Below, in pieces: positions 33,293 to 46,823 of a stretch of DNA of 64,000 nt; position 1 is the stretch's first letter; each line of letters begins with the position of its first letter. The DNA comes from an uncultured Prevotellaceae bacterium (GTDB lineage: Bacteria; Bacteroidota; Bacteroidia; Bacteroidales; Bacteroidaceae): assembly GCA_946415365.1 (NCBI GenBank), contig CAMKSE010000013.1, forward strand, positions 48,479-112,478, read 5' to 3'. Under the pieces are notes generated by a model. It was given only the letters and a program-made list of their open reading frames with translations, was not told the origin of the DNA and did no database searches. Position numbers and translations under genes: made by a program.

Positions 33293-35971
33293 TCACTTCC
33301 TGCAGAGCTCTGCGTATGGACAGTGGCGACACCGGTCGCGGTCGGCGGTCGGCGTGAAAGGTAAATCGGGATTGAAGATGGCGTCGATGGTCTGGCGGAG
33401 CATGGTGAGTAGCTGATCAGAATATGGGGCAATGTCAATGACAGGTTCGCGGCCGAGGCGGAGCGTTGCGTCATAATTCTCGGCAGCGGCGTGCTGAATG
33501 AAGAGCAGCGAGGGGCTGACAGGAGTGTTTGGTGATGAGTGTTTAGTGTTTAGTGTTTGCTGGCGTACGATGTGGCTGTAAAGCATGGCCTGCAGGTAGT
33601 AGTCGCTGTGATTGGGAATCTGTGCAGGGTCGAAGACAGCTGCTATGTCGGCCATCGGCCTTGGAAGGCGTGCCGCGGTTTTGTAGTCGATCACTCGGAT
33701 GCGGTCGTGGCCTGACAGGGGGTCGGTGACACAGTCTACACGGTCGATGATACCGCCGATTTTGGTGTGCATCGACTGGTCACCGACATGGATGTCGTAG
33801 GGCATATAGTATGGTTCCTCCATGTCGATGATGGTGAATGGGGCCAGGTGGCGGTCGATCTCCAGAAGTTGTCGCACATACCTGATAATGACGGCACGGG
33901 AGATGAGCTGCAGACCGTCGGGCGCGGAATTGTCTTGGGTTTTAAGTTCGGAGCGGATAGCGGAGTCTACGGCACGATCGACGGCAGAAGGGTCATGTAG
34001 CAGCGCGTCGAGCATTTGTTCAGTGACGAGACGGTTGGAAAACGGCTTGTAAAGGGTCTGTGCAGCCTGGTGGAAAATATTGCCGAATGCGCGGCTGTCG
34101 ATGATGTCGTCTTCTGTGGAGTCAGGCTCCTTGAGGTTGCTGACATAGTGGTAGAAAAAGCGTAATGGGCAGCGTAGGTAGCTGCTGATGGCTGTCGGGC
34201 TGATGCCATTGGGGCCTGTGAAGCGTGAGCACAGTTGGGAGATAACAGCTGGAGTCTTGGGGATAGATGAGAGTTTATATTTTTGAGTTGAGGGGGCGGT
34301 GTCGGGCGATGGGGTAGAGGTAAGGCTGCGGAAGGTGATGGGGGCGGGTGCGTCGGCCATCAGTTGGAGCATGAAGCGTGACATCTCGCTGCGCTGGCCG
34401 TCTGTCGTCGAGTTGACGTAGACGAGGGTGACGTCGTGAGCGCGCTGCAGAAGGCGGTGGAAATAGTGACGGTAGATGGCGGTCTTATGGTCAACGGTGG
34501 TCAGTCCGTAGGCCTTGCGTATGGCGTAGGGGATGAACGATGTGTCACTGACACCGCGTGGCATATGGCCCTCATTGCAGGAGAGCACCAGTACGTGGTC
34601 AAAATCGAGGTTGCGCGTTTCGAGAACGCCCATCACCTGCACGCCCTCAGCAGGCTCCCCGTGGAATGGAATGGTGGTCGACTGCACCAGCTGGGTGACG
34701 AGTCGCTGCAGCGTGGTGGTGTCGACGGTTAGTACGCCCTCGTCGGCAAGACCGCTCATGCGATTGAGGAGTGTGTACATGCGGAAGAGACTCTCAGAGG
34801 TGAGAGGTGAGAGGTCTGCGGTGAGAGATAAGGCTACGTGGCGGACAATATCGGTGAGCCAGTGGAGCAGGACGGTAGTGTCAGTGATGTGGCTGTCGGC
34901 GTAACCTTCGGGCAGATGTGAGGCGTAGGGATGACGGGTCACAATGTCAAGCCAGCGGCGACGGAACGAATTGTTGCGGTTGGAGAATCCATTTATCTGA
35001 AGGTTCAGCAGTTGGGCCACGAGCGAGGCTATGGGCGTCTGAAGAAGAGGATAGCCTGTAGTGATGTTCACTTTCTCCACTTCATCGGGCAGACAGTGGA
35101 TGACTGCTTGAAGCAGTCCTTCATTGCAGAGTACGATAGCCGTGCGGCGTCCGTCGGCTATACGCTCTGGTGTGAGCCACTGACTGACGTATCGGGCTTG
35201 TATGTTCTCAGTTGGGGCGCAGATGTATGTGAGCTGTCGCGGCGGCTGTTCGGTAGTGTCCTGAATGACGATTGCACGGCCAGCGTCCTGAAGACGGCTG
35301 ATAAGCATCTGCTCCACCTGATGCAAGAGGTTGAAGCCTACGAAGACGTATGTGTCGTAGTCGGAAGGCAGGGTGTCGGCTGTGGCCACTTGTTGGTAGA
35401 GGGCTCCTTCGTATGCAAGACCCTGACTTGACAAAATGTCGTTATAGGTGTGGTAGATGTCACCTATATGACTCCACAGACGCAAGAAGCGCTGCTTGAG
35501 TTCACTGTTGTGCTCATCGGTAAAGTTGCTGAAGAAGCGACGGATGAGTTCGCGCTGTTCGGGCGTGAGATACGAGACATCGTCGAGCTCGTGGAGGTCG
35601 CGGACATTGGCAAACACACGTTCAGCGGGAGCCATGTTCTTGTCTACATCGTCGAAGTCGGAGAGCAGCAGCTGACCCCAACCGTAGAAGTGATCGAGCG
35701 TTTCGTTGGTACCCGTGCACTGTATGAAGCAGCGGTGCAGTTCACAGACGAGCAATATGGGATCAGCGACTTGTAGCGAGGACTGGTTACGGAAAAGTTC
35801 GCTGATGGTGACGTATGCCGGGCTCCACAGCGGACGGCCTGCCAGACGGGCAAGGTGGTCATTGAGGAACAGCGAGGCGCGCTTGTTAGGGAAGACTACG
35901 GCGACGCGAGACATGTCGGTGCCGAAGCGCGTCAACAGTTCAGAGGCGACGGATTCGAGGAAACTTTTCAT
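33293..35971 (-). CDS. AddB-like PD-(D/E)XK nuclease of a double-strand break repair complex
   Basis: 892 residues, partner of the UvrD-type helicase encoded just upstream (4-bp overlap). The N-terminal part resembles an inactive helicase (VVFPNKRASLFL). The C-terminal nuclease has the iron-sulfur staple cysteines of AddB, one at YLRCPLRFFYHYV and three in CRHCPYAELC at the very end, around the PD-(D/E)XK core RVIDYKTAARLP. With AddA it would resect DNA ends for recombination. Two short repeats fall in the frame: 34797-34824 (residues about 383-392) and 33525-33559 (about 805-816, between core and last cysteines). Confidence 0.87.
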   Translation of the reverse strand: MKSFLESVASELLTRFGTDMSRVAVVFPNKRASLFLNDHLARLAGRPLWSPAYVTISELFRNQSSLQVADPILLVCELHRCFIQCTGTNETLDHFYGWGQLLLSDFDDVDKNMAPAERVFANVRDLHELDDVSYLTPEQRELIRRFFSNFTDEHNSELKQRFLRLWSHIGDIYHTYNDILSSQGLAYEGALYQQVATADTLPSDYDTYVFVGFNLLHQVEQMLISRLQDAGRAIVIQDTTEQPPRQLTYICAPTENIQARYVSQWLTPERIADGRRTAIVLCNEGLLQAVIHCLPDEVEKVNITTGYPLLQTPIASLVAQLLNLQINGFSNRNNSFRRRWLDIVTRHPYASHLPEGYADSHITDTTVLLHWLTDIVRHVALSLTADLSPLTSESLFRMYTLLNRMSGLADEGVLTVDTTTLQRLVTQLVQSTTIPFHGEPAEGVQVMGVLETRNLDFDHVLVLSCNEGHMPRGVSDTSFIPYAIRKAYGLTTVDHKTAIYRHYFHRLLQRAHDVTLVYVNSTTDGQRSEMSRFMLQLMADAPAPITFRSLTSTPSPDTAPSTQKYKLSSIPKTPAVISQLCSRFTGPNGISPTAISSYLRCPLRFFYHYVSNLKEPDSTEDDIIDSRAFGNIFHQAAQTLYKPFSNRLVTEQMLDALLHDPSAVDRAVDSAIRSELKTQDNSAPDGLQLISRAVIIRYVRQLLEIDRHLAPFTIIDMEEPYYMPYDIHVGDQSMHTKIGGIIDRVDCVTDPLSGHDRIRVIDYKTAARLPRPMADIAAVFDPAQIPNHSDYYLQAMLYSHIVRQQTLNTKHSSPNTPVSPSLLFIQHAAAENYDATLRLGREPVIDIAPYSDQLLTMLRQTIDAIFNPDLPFTPTADRDRCRHCPYAELCRK
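33525..33559. repeat. Heptads in addB
   Basis: Plus-strand units GTGTTTG, GTGATGA, GTGTTTA, GTGTTTA, GTGTTTG; in the protein they give TLNTKHSSPNTP. Confidence 0.8.
34797..34824. repeat. Heptads in addB, second site
   Basis: Plus-strand units GAGGTGA, GAGGTGA, GAGGTCT, GCGGTGA; in the protein they give LTADLSPLTS. Confidence 0.75.
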
Positions 35972-38900
35972 ACTTCTTCAATGCGGTTAGTGTAGACGTA
36001 CCAAAGGTAGCCGTGGATATTCTGATGACCCATAGAGGCGAGGAGACTCATATAACGACGCACCTGGTCGTGGTATTCGGGCTTCGGAGAGCCGAACTTG
36101 AAGTCTACGACAATCCACTGGCGGCCGTCAGTCATAACTCGGTCTGGGCGTTGTTGAACGGTCTGGCCGTCAGCATCAGTGGAGAGGATGGTACACTCGT
36201 TATAGAGCGTCCAACGCCCAGAGAACCAGTCTGCTACACGTGTATTCTGAAGTCGTTTGCGCAGTAGCGAGGCGATGTGCTCTGAAGTGAGTCTGCTATC
36301 ATAGATGACGCCTTCGGCTTGCAGGTGTTGTAGTGCGGCAGGGATGTCCTCGGCGGTACGAATGGTGGAGAACACCTCGTGGAGTATGCTTCCCGTCTGG
36401 ATGTATTCCTCGCGGCGCAGAGCCTCTTCGTCATCACTGGAGAGAAAGGCACGGCTTCGGTTGCTCTGGCGGAAGCTCATCTTTTGTCCGAAGGTGCGAA
36501 CGGTTACTGGAAGAGGTACGTATGGCTGGAGGAAGGGATTGTCCTTAGATTTGTCATCAGACGATTCATAAGATGATCCTGTAATCGTGCCATAGGTGAG
36601 ACGGAGTGGCTGCTGGTCATCGTCAAGGCCTTCAAGGAGGACTTCTCCTTCGGGATCGTCATTTCTCAATGTTTTAATCATTTCGGGCAGTGTCTGTTCG
36701 ATGAGCATCGAACGGGTACCGTTGGCCTTGCGGCGACCGATGACGAAAAGTGTACTTCTGGCACGAGTGAAGGCTACGTAGAGCAGGTTGAGGTTGTCTA
36801 CAGTGTTTTGAAGATGCTCTTGCTGGTAGTCGTTCTCATAGATAGTACCTTTCATCTGCTTCTGGCTGTAGTCAACGGGCACGATGGGCAGGTCGCTATA
36901 AGGTTCTTCCTGCGGACGACACCAGATGATGTTATTGCTCTGCTTCTCCAGTAGCCAGTCACAGAAGGGACAGATGACGTGGTCGTACTCCAGACCTTTC
37001 GACTTGTGAATGGAGATGATGCGTATACCGCTGGTTTCATCGCTCTGGATGGTTTTCGAGCAGAGTGTCTCGTCCCACTCATTGAGAAAAGCACTGATGT
37101 CGCTGACATTATCACCGACATAATTCACCAGGTAGTCGTAGAAAGCGCAGACGTATGAACTCTGGTCAGGGAGACTCTCAAGACCGAAAACAGCATAGAG
37201 ACGTTCGGCAAGGTCGTAGAGCGGCAGTGACAGCAACTTGTCAAAGCGGGTGATATAGTCATCGGGCAACAGAGTGTCGAGGTCGGTGGTGGGAAGAAGC
37301 CACTCGTTGTCGCCTCTGTTGTCACCGCAAATGTCGCGACGGTAAATCTTGATGATGGAGGCCTTGGTGAGCTGGTCTGCAGGATGTATGAGCAGACGCA
37401 TGGCACCAACGAGCAGGCGCACGGCGCAGGAGGCGTCGAGACGGAAGGCCTCGTCGCTGACGATGGTCACCTCGGGCATCTGTTCTGCGAAATACTGAGC
37501 TATGAGTGGTATGGTGGCGTTGGTGCGCACAAGGATGGCTATCTTGTCTTGTGTGATACCGTTGGAGAGTAGTTCGGAAACGATTTCCGTTAACTTGCGG
37601 TACATAGCGGGCTGGTAGTCTTCAGCAGGCAACAGTTCCACCTGAACGTACCCTTCCTTACTGCGCTTATCAGGTATCTTTTGTCTTACGTCGGCGTATG
37701 CCTTTGACAGTTGGGCGGCTTCTGAACCACAGCAATCCTGCAGACTAAGGTGCTCAATGTTGGCTGCCTGCTGGAAGAAAGCGTTGTTGAAATTGATGAT
37801 TCGGCGCTGTGAACGGTAGTTCGTATCGAGCGGAAGAGTCTCGGTCATGCGGGAGTCGAACTGGTCTTCGAGATTGTTGAGCAGTCGCCAGTCGCCAGAG
37901 CGCCAGCGGTAAATACTCTGTTTCACGTCGCCCACAATGAGGTTACTTCCACCATCGTGGCTCATGGACTCGGAGAGCAGCACACGAAAGTTCTGCCACT
38001 GCACGGTCGAGGTGTCCTGGAACTCGTCGATCATCACATGCTCCAATTGTGTTCCGATCTTTTCGAAAATGAAGGGTGAGTCGCTCTCGCCGATGAGTGC
38101 ATGGAGCAATTGCTGTGTGTCGCTGAGCAAGAAACGATTTGACTCTTCGTTGAGGGTATGAACCTTCTGCTCAATACTGCCTAAGAGACGAAGCTGACTG
38201 AGGTGGCGCAGCGTGAGGTCGGCACTCTTGTAGATACGCCATTGACGAGGCCGTTCTTCGATGGCCTGGCGCAGCAGATTGTCGAGTGTGCTGTCGACCA
38301 GTGCGTGGAGCAGTTCATGGCGCGGATGGGTCTTTTTGTACCATTTAGGGGCATCACCCAAACTGTCGGTCACACGTTTTCCGAGAACACTCTCGTCGAA
38401 TATCCCCTGACGTAGTTTGATAAAAATGCTACATACACCGCTACGGCCGTAGGAGAAGTCGTCGACGGTGAGGTTCTCGTTGTCGAGTATGTTGAAGAAC
38501 TGCTCGCCTAAAGCCTTCATATGCTCGAGAGCTGTCTGTCGCAACTCGCGCAGTTGTGAAGTATATCGGTCGAAGAATCCTGGTTCAGACAACTTACGGT
38601 CAAGAGTCTGGCTTACGTTCTTGTACTCGTCGTGGAAAATGGTGCGTCCGAAGTCCTTAATCTTGCCGATGACGTTCCACGACTTGTCATCTGAGATGTT
38701 CTCCATGATGTAGTTGAGAATCCACTGTAGCATGGCGTCGGAGGTGCTGAGGTCGGCTATCAGCTGGTCAACGGCAAGTTCCTCTACCTGTGTATCGTTG
38801 AGTCCTATGCGCAGGTTGGTGGTAAGGTCGAGTTCGCGAGCCATGTTGCGCATGACCCCCTGGAAGAATGTGTCGATGGTCTCAACATGGAAATAGTGAT

Positions 38901-39204
38901 AGTTGTTGAGGAGGTTGCTAAGACAGATTCCTGCTCGTTCACTGATTGTTTGCACATCGAGAGCGGTTTTCTTTTTTACAGTCTCCAGATAGTCATCCGA
39001 TGCCGGCAGTTGTTTCCAGATGCCATAAAGCTGGCTTAGGATGCGCATCTTCATCTCCTCGGTGGCCTTGTTGGTGAAAGTGACGGCGAGAATGCTGCGA
39101 TAGCCTGCGGGATTCTCCACCAGCAGACGGATATATTCTGTGGCAAGTGTAAACGTCTTTCCGCTGCCCGCACTGGCTTTGTATATGGTGAGGGGTTTTA
39201 CCAT
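35968..39204 (-). CDS. AddA/RecB-like UvrD-family helicase-nuclease
   Basis: 1078 residues. Superfamily 1A helicase with Walker A ASAGSGKTFTLA at residues 10-21, Walker B MIDEFQDTSTVQW, GDVKQSIYRWRSGD, IHKSKGLEYD and YVAFTRAR, followed by a C-terminal PD-(D/E)XK nuclease (WIVVDFKFG). It would load on double-strand breaks with the AddB-like partner and resect to recombination signals. Its start overlaps the DUF5686 gene by 7 bp and its end overlaps addB by 4 bp, so the three genes are tightly coupled. Confidence 0.92.
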   Translation of the reverse strand: MVKPLTIYKASAGSGKTFTLATEYIRLLVENPAGYRSILAVTFTNKATEEMKMRILSQLYGIWKQLPASDDYLETVKKKTALDVQTISERAGICLSNLLNNYHYFHVETIDTFFQGVMRNMARELDLTTNLRIGLNDTQVEELAVDQLIADLSTSDAMLQWILNYIMENISDDKSWNVIGKIKDFGRTIFHDEYKNVSQTLDRKLSEPGFFDRYTSQLRELRQTALEHMKALGEQFFNILDNENLTVDDFSYGRSGVCSIFIKLRQGIFDESVLGKRVTDSLGDAPKWYKKTHPRHELLHALVDSTLDNLLRQAIEERPRQWRIYKSADLTLRHLSQLRLLGSIEQKVHTLNEESNRFLLSDTQQLLHALIGESDSPFIFEKIGTQLEHVMIDEFQDTSTVQWQNFRVLLSESMSHDGGSNLIVGDVKQSIYRWRSGDWRLLNNLEDQFDSRMTETLPLDTNYRSQRRIINFNNAFFQQAANIEHLSLQDCCGSEAAQLSKAYADVRQKIPDKRSKEGYVQVELLPAEDYQPAMYRKLTEIVSELLSNGITQDKIAILVRTNATIPLIAQYFAEQMPEVTIVSDEAFRLDASCAVRLLVGAMRLLIHPADQLTKASIIKIYRRDICGDNRGDNEWLLPTTDLDTLLPDDYITRFDKLLSLPLYDLAERLYAVFGLESLPDQSSYVCAFYDYLVNYVGDNVSDISAFLNEWDETLCSKTIQSDETSGIRIISIHKSKGLEYDHVICPFCDWLLEKQSNNIIWCRPQEEPYSDLPIVPVDYSQKQMKGTIYENDYQQEHLQNTVDNLNLLYVAFTRARSTLFVIGRRKANGTRSMLIEQTLPEMIKTLRNDDPEGEVLLEGLDDDQQPLRLTYGTITGSSYESSDDKSKDNPFLQPYVPLPVTVRTFGQKMSFRQSNRSRAFLSSDDEEALRREEYIQTGSILHEVFSTIRTAEDIPAALQHLQAEGVIYDSRLTSEHIASLLRKRLQNTRVADWFSGRWTLYNECTILSTDADGQTVQQRPDRVMTDGRQWIVVDFKFGSPKPEYHDQVRRYMSLLASMGHQNIHGYLWYVYTNRIEEV

Positions 39205-41240
39205 CTGTTAAAGAGTTCAAATTCGAATTTCATACCAAAACTGTCGAAATGAGTGTTACGGAAACTGGCAAAGGCACCTACGGAGATGTAGCGGTTTGTG
39301 AAGCCGTAGCCTATCTCGTAGTAGGGCCTGGAGCTTTCAAGCAGCACACCGCTGATGTAGAAGCGTTCCTTTTCGATGTACTTGCCAAGATAGGGTATCC
39401 AACTGCCCATCATTAGTGGTGACTCATAGGAGAGATTATAGCGGAAGTAGTAGTTAGAACTATTGTATTCATCGCCGCCGAGGAGTTGGAAGTTACCGGT
39501 CCAGTCGTCATTCCAGCCTGAGGGCAGGTTCTCATCAGAGAAGTTGGCGAAATCCAGGAAATACTCATCAGCCTTCCTCGTATAGACACCGTAGCCGACG
39601 CGCATGTTGAGGAACCGAAGCCCTGGAATCTGGTATTTCCACTGGGCGTCAAACTCCCACCGGTCGTAGTCGAGGTTTGATTTGTAAATACCCTTGATGC
39701 TTCTTTCCCAGTCGAGGGCAAACAGAGGCCCCTTGTTGAGCCATGGCTGTATCTTAATGCCAACGAAGGGTGCGAAGCTTCGGTATTCTTCCGGCACGCC
39801 GTACTCCCGCATGAGCGCTTTGTTGACAGCCTTGCGTCGGTGGATAATGAGACCTGTCTCCAGGTCAATCCAGTCGAAGAGCATGATATTGTTGATCAGG
39901 AAGAGGTGATTATCCTTGAACTTGTCCATGTTCTGGTTGTCAAACGAGATGGAATCCTCGTGTGCCCGACTGATGGCGTTCATAACGGTGGAGTTGCTGA
40001 TGCGGTTGCCATTACCGTAGACCATCTCCACATATCCGTTACGCTTCGGGTTGTAGATCATGCGTATCGGGATGGTGAAGTAGAGCTGGTCCTTTTTGAA
40101 GTTATAGCCGATGGTGGGCTCGATGTTCAGGTAGCGATGCTCTGAAAAGGTGAACCGTAGGCGCATCTTCGTCTTATAGCGGAAGCCGCGGCTATCGCTG
40201 TAGTCGACATATAGGGGGTTGATGATGGGTGAGAGACTGAAGAAGGTATTGCCCGATTTCGATTCTGCATCAATCGGCGTGACGAGGGTCTCGCCGACGG
40301 TATCCCAGAAAATCTTCTTCCAAAGATTTGGCTTGTGGGGCAGAGTATCCAAGGCTGCGGCAGAGTCGGCAGCAGCATTCTCTGCGTCGTAGGCCTCATA
40401 AATCTTCTTGTCGAGACGGTTCAGGGGGACGGGGCGCAGCGAGTCAATCAGTTCTCGGCTCGATACATCGGTGATGCTGTCGGGTAGACTCTTACTGCAG
40501 TTGTAGTAGGCGTTGAAGAGTACGGAGATGCGGTTACCCATAAAACGGAAGGTTGCTGCAGTGTTGCACTTCAAGGGACTGAGACTGCGGCTTTTATCCT
40601 CATTCTGCGTGATTTCCGTGCGGAAGGTTATCATGTCAAACTCTCCGTTGAGCACGGTTCTGAGAATGCGTCCTGTCTCAGTTTCAACCACGGCATAACC
40701 GTTCAGCAGCTGGGTGTTGTATAACTTAGGACGGAAGTCGAGCCGGGTGTTTCCGTTCGTCAGGCGTATCTGCTTGAAACGGTAGTAATGGCGATTCCAT
40801 TTATTGAAGGGCGACAGCACGTGACCCTCGTAGAAGTCCACGTTGTAGATGTCGGGAGTCATGAAGTCGATGAGCGTGGGCATAGCCTTCCGGTTATGGC
40901 TTATCGTACCTGTGAGCACCTGACTGTTGATGTCGAAGTTGTGGGCATCCTTGAACTTCACCTTACTGTATGCCTCTTGGATGTACTCGCGTGGGTCCTT
41001 GGCCACAACATACATGGTGGGTATGAGCCAAAGTGTGAGGTTGCGACGCTCCACATTGTAGCGGAACTTGGTATAGACGTTGTCCTCCTTCGATTCAAAC
41101 TCCGAGAGGTTCGCCTCCCGGTATTGGTAGATGCGTTCGAGAATGAGCGTGTCTTTCTTCTGCTTTGCACAGAGGTATCCCGACATACAGAAGAGTATGT
41201 TGGCCAGAATGATTCTGCTGTATGACCAAGGACTTCTCAT
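39198..41240 (-). CDS. DUF5686-family outer-membrane-type protein
   Basis: 680 residues, with an N-terminal hydrophobic export signal (about 8-25), a mixed region to about 300 and a C-terminal half rich in aromatic alternating strands (FSEHRYLNIEPTIGYNFKKDQLYFTIPIRM and on to the terminal FELFNRW ending in an aromatic residue). This is typical of a beta-barrel. The DUF5686 family in Bacteroidota combines a regulatory domain and a barrel; the leading CarboxypepD_reg domain seems absent or reduced here. The role is unknown. The gene lies between uvrA (21 bp) and addA (7-bp overlap). Confidence 0.8.
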   Translation of the reverse strand: MRSPWSYSRIILANILFCMSGYLCAKQKKDTLILERIYQYREANLSEFESKEDNVYTKFRYNVERRNLTLWLIPTMYVVAKDPREYIQEAYSKVKFKDAHNFDINSQVLTGTISHNRKAMPTLIDFMTPDIYNVDFYEGHVLSPFNKWNRHYYRFKQIRLTNGNTRLDFRPKLYNTQLLNGYAVVETETGRILRTVLNGEFDMITFRTEITQNEDKSRSLSPLKCNTAATFRFMGNRISVLFNAYYNCSKSLPDSITDVSSRELIDSLRPVPLNRLDKKIYEAYDAENAAADSAAALDTLPHKPNLWKKIFWDTVGETLVTPIDAESKSGNTFFSLSPIINPLYVDYSDSRGFRYKTKMRLRFTFSEHRYLNIEPTIGYNFKKDQLYFTIPIRMIYNPKRNGYVEMVYGNGNRISNSTVMNAISRAHEDSISFDNQNMDKFKDNHLFLINNIMLFDWIDLETGLIIHRRKAVNKALMREYGVPEEYRSFAPFVGIKIQPWLNKGPLFALDWERSIKGIYKSNLDYDRWEFDAQWKYQIPGLRFLNMRVGYGVYTRKADEYFLDFANFSDENLPSGWNDDWTGNFQLLGGDEYNSSNYYFRYNLSYESPLMMGSWIPYLGKYIEKERFYISGVLLESSRPYYEIGYGFTNRYISVGAFASFRNTHFDSFGMKFEFELFNRW

Positions 41241-41261
41241 CTAAACTATCAATAATATACG

Positions 41262-44132
<2,871 letters not shown>

Positions 44133-44134
44133 TA

Positions 44135-45574
44135 TTACAGAATAGATTTAACTGCTTCTAACATGCCTACGCTTTGGATCAGGTCGAGATCCTGCTTAAC
44201 CATCGCGTTGAGACCATCAATTTTGTTCAGATCCTCCTGCCAGATGAATGTTGCGCCGAGCACACCGTCAGCTACTTTCTGAGTATCACCCGTAGCCCAC
44301 AACTCCTTCAGCAGGTCCATGATCTTCTGGTCGTCGTTTGGTGTAATCTCAGTACCGTCCTCACGTTTGCCGCCTTTGTAGTAGGTAATGATGGCGGCCA
44401 GACCGAACACCAGTCCCTTAGGCAGTTCGCCCTTGCGCTCCAGATAGGTCTTCACGCCAGGCAGGTCACGGGCCTGGAACTTCGGGAAGGAGTTAAGCAT
44501 GATGCTTGTTACCTGATGGTCTACGTACGGGTTATCGAAGCGCTCCAACACGTCGCCGGCAAACTTCTCCAGCTCGTTCATCGGCAGATCCAGCGTCTGC
44601 ATCAGTTCGTCGAACTGTACCTTATGGATATATTTACCTATTACTTCATGGTTACAGGCGTCGCGAACGATGTTCACACCGCTGAGGAAAGCCACAGGGC
44701 TCAGTACCGTGTGCGGGCCATTGAGCAACGTCACCTTACGCTTGTGATAAGGCTCCTCTGAGGGAACGAACAGTACATGAAGACCTGCTTTGTCGGCGGG
44801 GAACTCCTTGGCCACTTCCTTTGGAGCCTCAATCACCCACAGGTGGAAGTTCTCGGCCTGGACCACAAGATTATCCCTGTACGATATTTTTTCCTGAATC
44901 TCTGCAATCTCCTTGCGTGGGAAGCCCGGCACGATGCGGTCTACGAGAGTTGCATATACGCCGCAGGCCTCCTCGAACCACTTCTTAAATCCTTCACCCA
45001 GATTCCAGAGTTCAATGTACTTATAGATACACTCCTTCAGCACATGGCCGTTCAGAAAGATCAACTCACATGGGAAGATGATCAAGCCCTTGGTCATATC
45101 TCCATTGAATGTCTGGTATCGGCGATAGAGCAGTTGAACCAGTTTACCGGGATAGCTGCTGGCGGGCGCATCCTCCAGCTTACAAGCGGGGTCAAAGGCA
45201 ATACCAGCCTCAGTAGTGTTAGAAATGACAAAGCGGATCTCAGGCTGGTCGGCGAGAGCCATGAAGGCGGCATTCTGGGTATAGGGGTTCAGTGCACGGC
45301 TGATGACATCAATACGCTCAAGCGTGTTTACGGGCTTACCGTTCTCTCGTCCCTGAAGGTTCACGTGATAGAGGCAGTCCTGGGCATTGAGCCAGTCGAC
45401 CATGCCTTTCTCAATGGGCTGCACAACGACAACGCTTCCGTTGAAGTCGGTCTTCTGGTCCATGTTCCAGATAATCCAATCTACGAATGCACGGAGGAAA
45501 TTACCTTCTCCGAACTGAATCACCTTTTCAGGCATCATGCTCTTTGGAGCAAATTGTTTGTTTAGTGGTTTCAT
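44135..45574 (-). CDS. uxaB: Tagaturonate reductase / altronate oxidoreductase
   Basis: An NAD-dependent polyol dehydrogenase-family enzyme (479 residues) of galacturonate catabolism that reduces tagaturonate to altronate. It has an N-terminal Rossmann domain ([14 protein letters not shown]) and a C-terminal catalytic domain with the family motif [20 protein letters not shown] (Lys, Asn and His in KxxxxNxxH). Fructuronate reductase is the alternative; the [15 protein letters not shown] opening fits UxaB. This suits the pectin-type esterase at 6087. A TATCTTTG box lies 46 nt upstream; uvrA follows after 2 bp. Confidence 0.88.
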   Translation of the reverse strand: MKPLNKQFAPKSMMPEKVIQFGEGNFLRAFVDWIIWNMDQKTDFNGSVVVVQPIEKGMVDWLNAQDCLYHVNLQGRENGKPVNTLERIDVISRALNPYTQNAAFMALADQPEIRFVISNTTEAGIAFDPACKLEDAPASSYPGKLVQLLYRRYQTFNGDMTKGLIIFPCELIFLNGHVLKECIYKYIELWNLGEGFKKWFEEACGVYATLVDRIVPGFPRKEIAEIQEKISYRDNLVVQAENFHLWVIEAPKEVAKEFPADKAGLHVLFVPSEEPYHKRKVTLLNGPHTVLSPVAFLSGVNIVRDACNHEVIGKYIHKVQFDELMQTLDLPMNELEKFAGDVLERFDNPYVDHQVTSIMLNSFPKFQARDLPGVKTYLERKGELPKGLVFGLAAIITYYKGGKREDGTEITPNDDQKIMDLLKELWATGDTQKVADGVLGATFIWQEDLNKIDGLNAMVKQDLDLIQSVGMLEAVKSIL

Positions 45575-45620
45575 TTTTAATTCCTTTTTTGTTTTAATGA
45601 TTTCTTTTCAAATGTGAGTG

Positions 45621-45628
45621 CAAAGATA
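45621..45628 (-). promoter_or_regulatory. -7 box, uxaB-uvrA-addAB operon
   Basis: TATCTTTG on the minus strand, 46 nt before the uxaB start; the only promoter-like box seen for the five-gene minus-strand run. Confidence 0.7.
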
Positions 45629-45704
45629 GGCTTTTTTTCTGAAACGACAAAATATAAAACAGTTTAAAGGTCAAAAATGTGCGTAAAGGTTTGCAGGGCC
45701 TCTT

Positions 45705-45731
45705 CCCTAATGACCCTAATCGCCCTAATCA
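45705..45731. repeat. Nonanucleotide repeat containing a glycosyltransferase stop codon
   Basis: Units CCCTAATGA, CCCTAATCG, CCCTAATCA. The minus-strand stop codon of the glycosyltransferase (45725-45727) lies inside, the third such case here. It is the reverse complement of the TTAGGG type in the A2M gene. Confidence 0.8.
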
Positions 45732-46627
45732 CCTTTTGGTAACGTCAGAAAATATCCCAGACGGTATATGTTGAACAGTTTCAGACAAGGACGAGAACCA
45801 CAGAGGTTACGCCGTTCAAGGCTTCCGAAGATGTGGTGCCATAAGCGTATAAGGGTTCGAACGGCAGAGATATGGATGCCGTCGGCAAAAGTGAGAATAC
45901 GGGAATATCCACGTAACTCTTGACGGAATTCCTGGAGCGTCCTCAGACTACGCTCTATCTTGTTGACATAATTGGAATTAGACTCAAATTCTGTCATCAT
46001 AACAGGGTTGTCAATGTGGGAGACACTGATATGTTTCTGCTTTAAAGTTTTTCCAAACAGAACGTCCTCATAACCGCTTTTGGTGAACCGTTCGTCAAAC
46101 GGACAGGATTCAAAAACGGTACTTTCTGCAAGGAAATTTGTGGAGCGAAATTCCTGATATCTGTTAGCCTGACGCTTTTCTGCAGTATGCATGGGTTCGG
46201 CATCCTTCTCATAGAGATATCTCAAGTTATGGTTTAGGCTGGAGTTGTCGACGATGCAGATACCGCCGTTTACCACGCCCTTGTGGTCGTCTGTCATATA
46301 ACGTTCCAAGAAGTGGGCATCGGGAATGACGATGTCACAGTCCAGGAAAAGCAGCCAACGGTATTGGCTTTCTCTTGCAAGAAAGTTTCTTGTTGCAGCA
46401 CTGCCTGTGTTCTGTTCTTTTGAGATAAACCTGCAGTTGGGCAGACTGTTGATGGTCTGGTTTTGCATAACAGACTCCTTGAAAGGTGATGCATCGTCAG
46501 CAACGATTATCTCATAGCTAATCCCCAATAATTCAGCCTGCTTTTGTAATACTGCAACCAATTCCACACACACATTATTATAGTTAGGAATCAGTATTGA
46601 GAGTTCTTTCTTTTTAAGCTTTGTCAT
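45725..46627 (-). CDS. Glycosyltransferase family 2
   Basis: 300 residues with a GT-A fold: SILIPNYNN at the start, VADDASPF, and the metal-binding LFLDCDIVIPD near 100. It probably adds a sugar to LPS or another surface glycan. I start at ATG 46627 (MTKLKKKELS) since the longer frame to 46681 crosses the TAATTTTG promoter box at 46637-46644. The protein ends at a stop made by a 9-nt repeat. It stands opposite to rpsP with a divergent promoter region between them. Confidence 0.88.
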   Translation of the reverse strand: MTKLKKKELSILIPNYNNVCVELVAVLQKQAELLGISYEIIVADDASPFKESVMQNQTINSLPNCRFISKEQNTGSAATRNFLARESQYRWLLFLDCDIVIPDAHFLERYMTDDHKGVVNGGICIVDNSSLNHNLRYLYEKDAEPMHTAEKRQANRYQEFRSTNFLAESTVFESCPFDERFTKSGYEDVLFGKTLKQKHISVSHIDNPVMMTEFESNSNYVNKIERSLRTLQEFRQELRGYSRILTFADGIHISAVRTLIRLWHHIFGSLERRNLCGSRPCLKLFNIYRLGYFLTLPKGD

Positions 46628-46636
46628 AATCGGCCA

Positions 46637-46644
46637 CAAAATTA
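46637..46644 (-). promoter_or_regulatory. -7 box, GT2 gene
   Basis: TAATTTTG, minus strand, 9 nt before the ATG at 46627. Confidence 0.65.
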
Positions 46645-46751
46645 CGCTTTTTTCACCAATAATCAAGCATATAACACCCAAAAATAGTTAAAAATGAGCC
46701 TGTAGAAATAAATTCTATAATTTTGACTCTTAATTTTTCATTTCTTTTTTG

Positions 46752-46759
46752 TACCTTTG
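46752..46759 (+). promoter_or_regulatory. -7 box, rpsP
   Basis: TACCTTTG, 64 nt before the rpsP start. Confidence 0.75.
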
Positions 46760-46823
46760 CAGCCGCTTTTACGAGATAAGAGCATGAAATTCATTTATCA
46801 AACATTCAAAAACAAATTCAAAC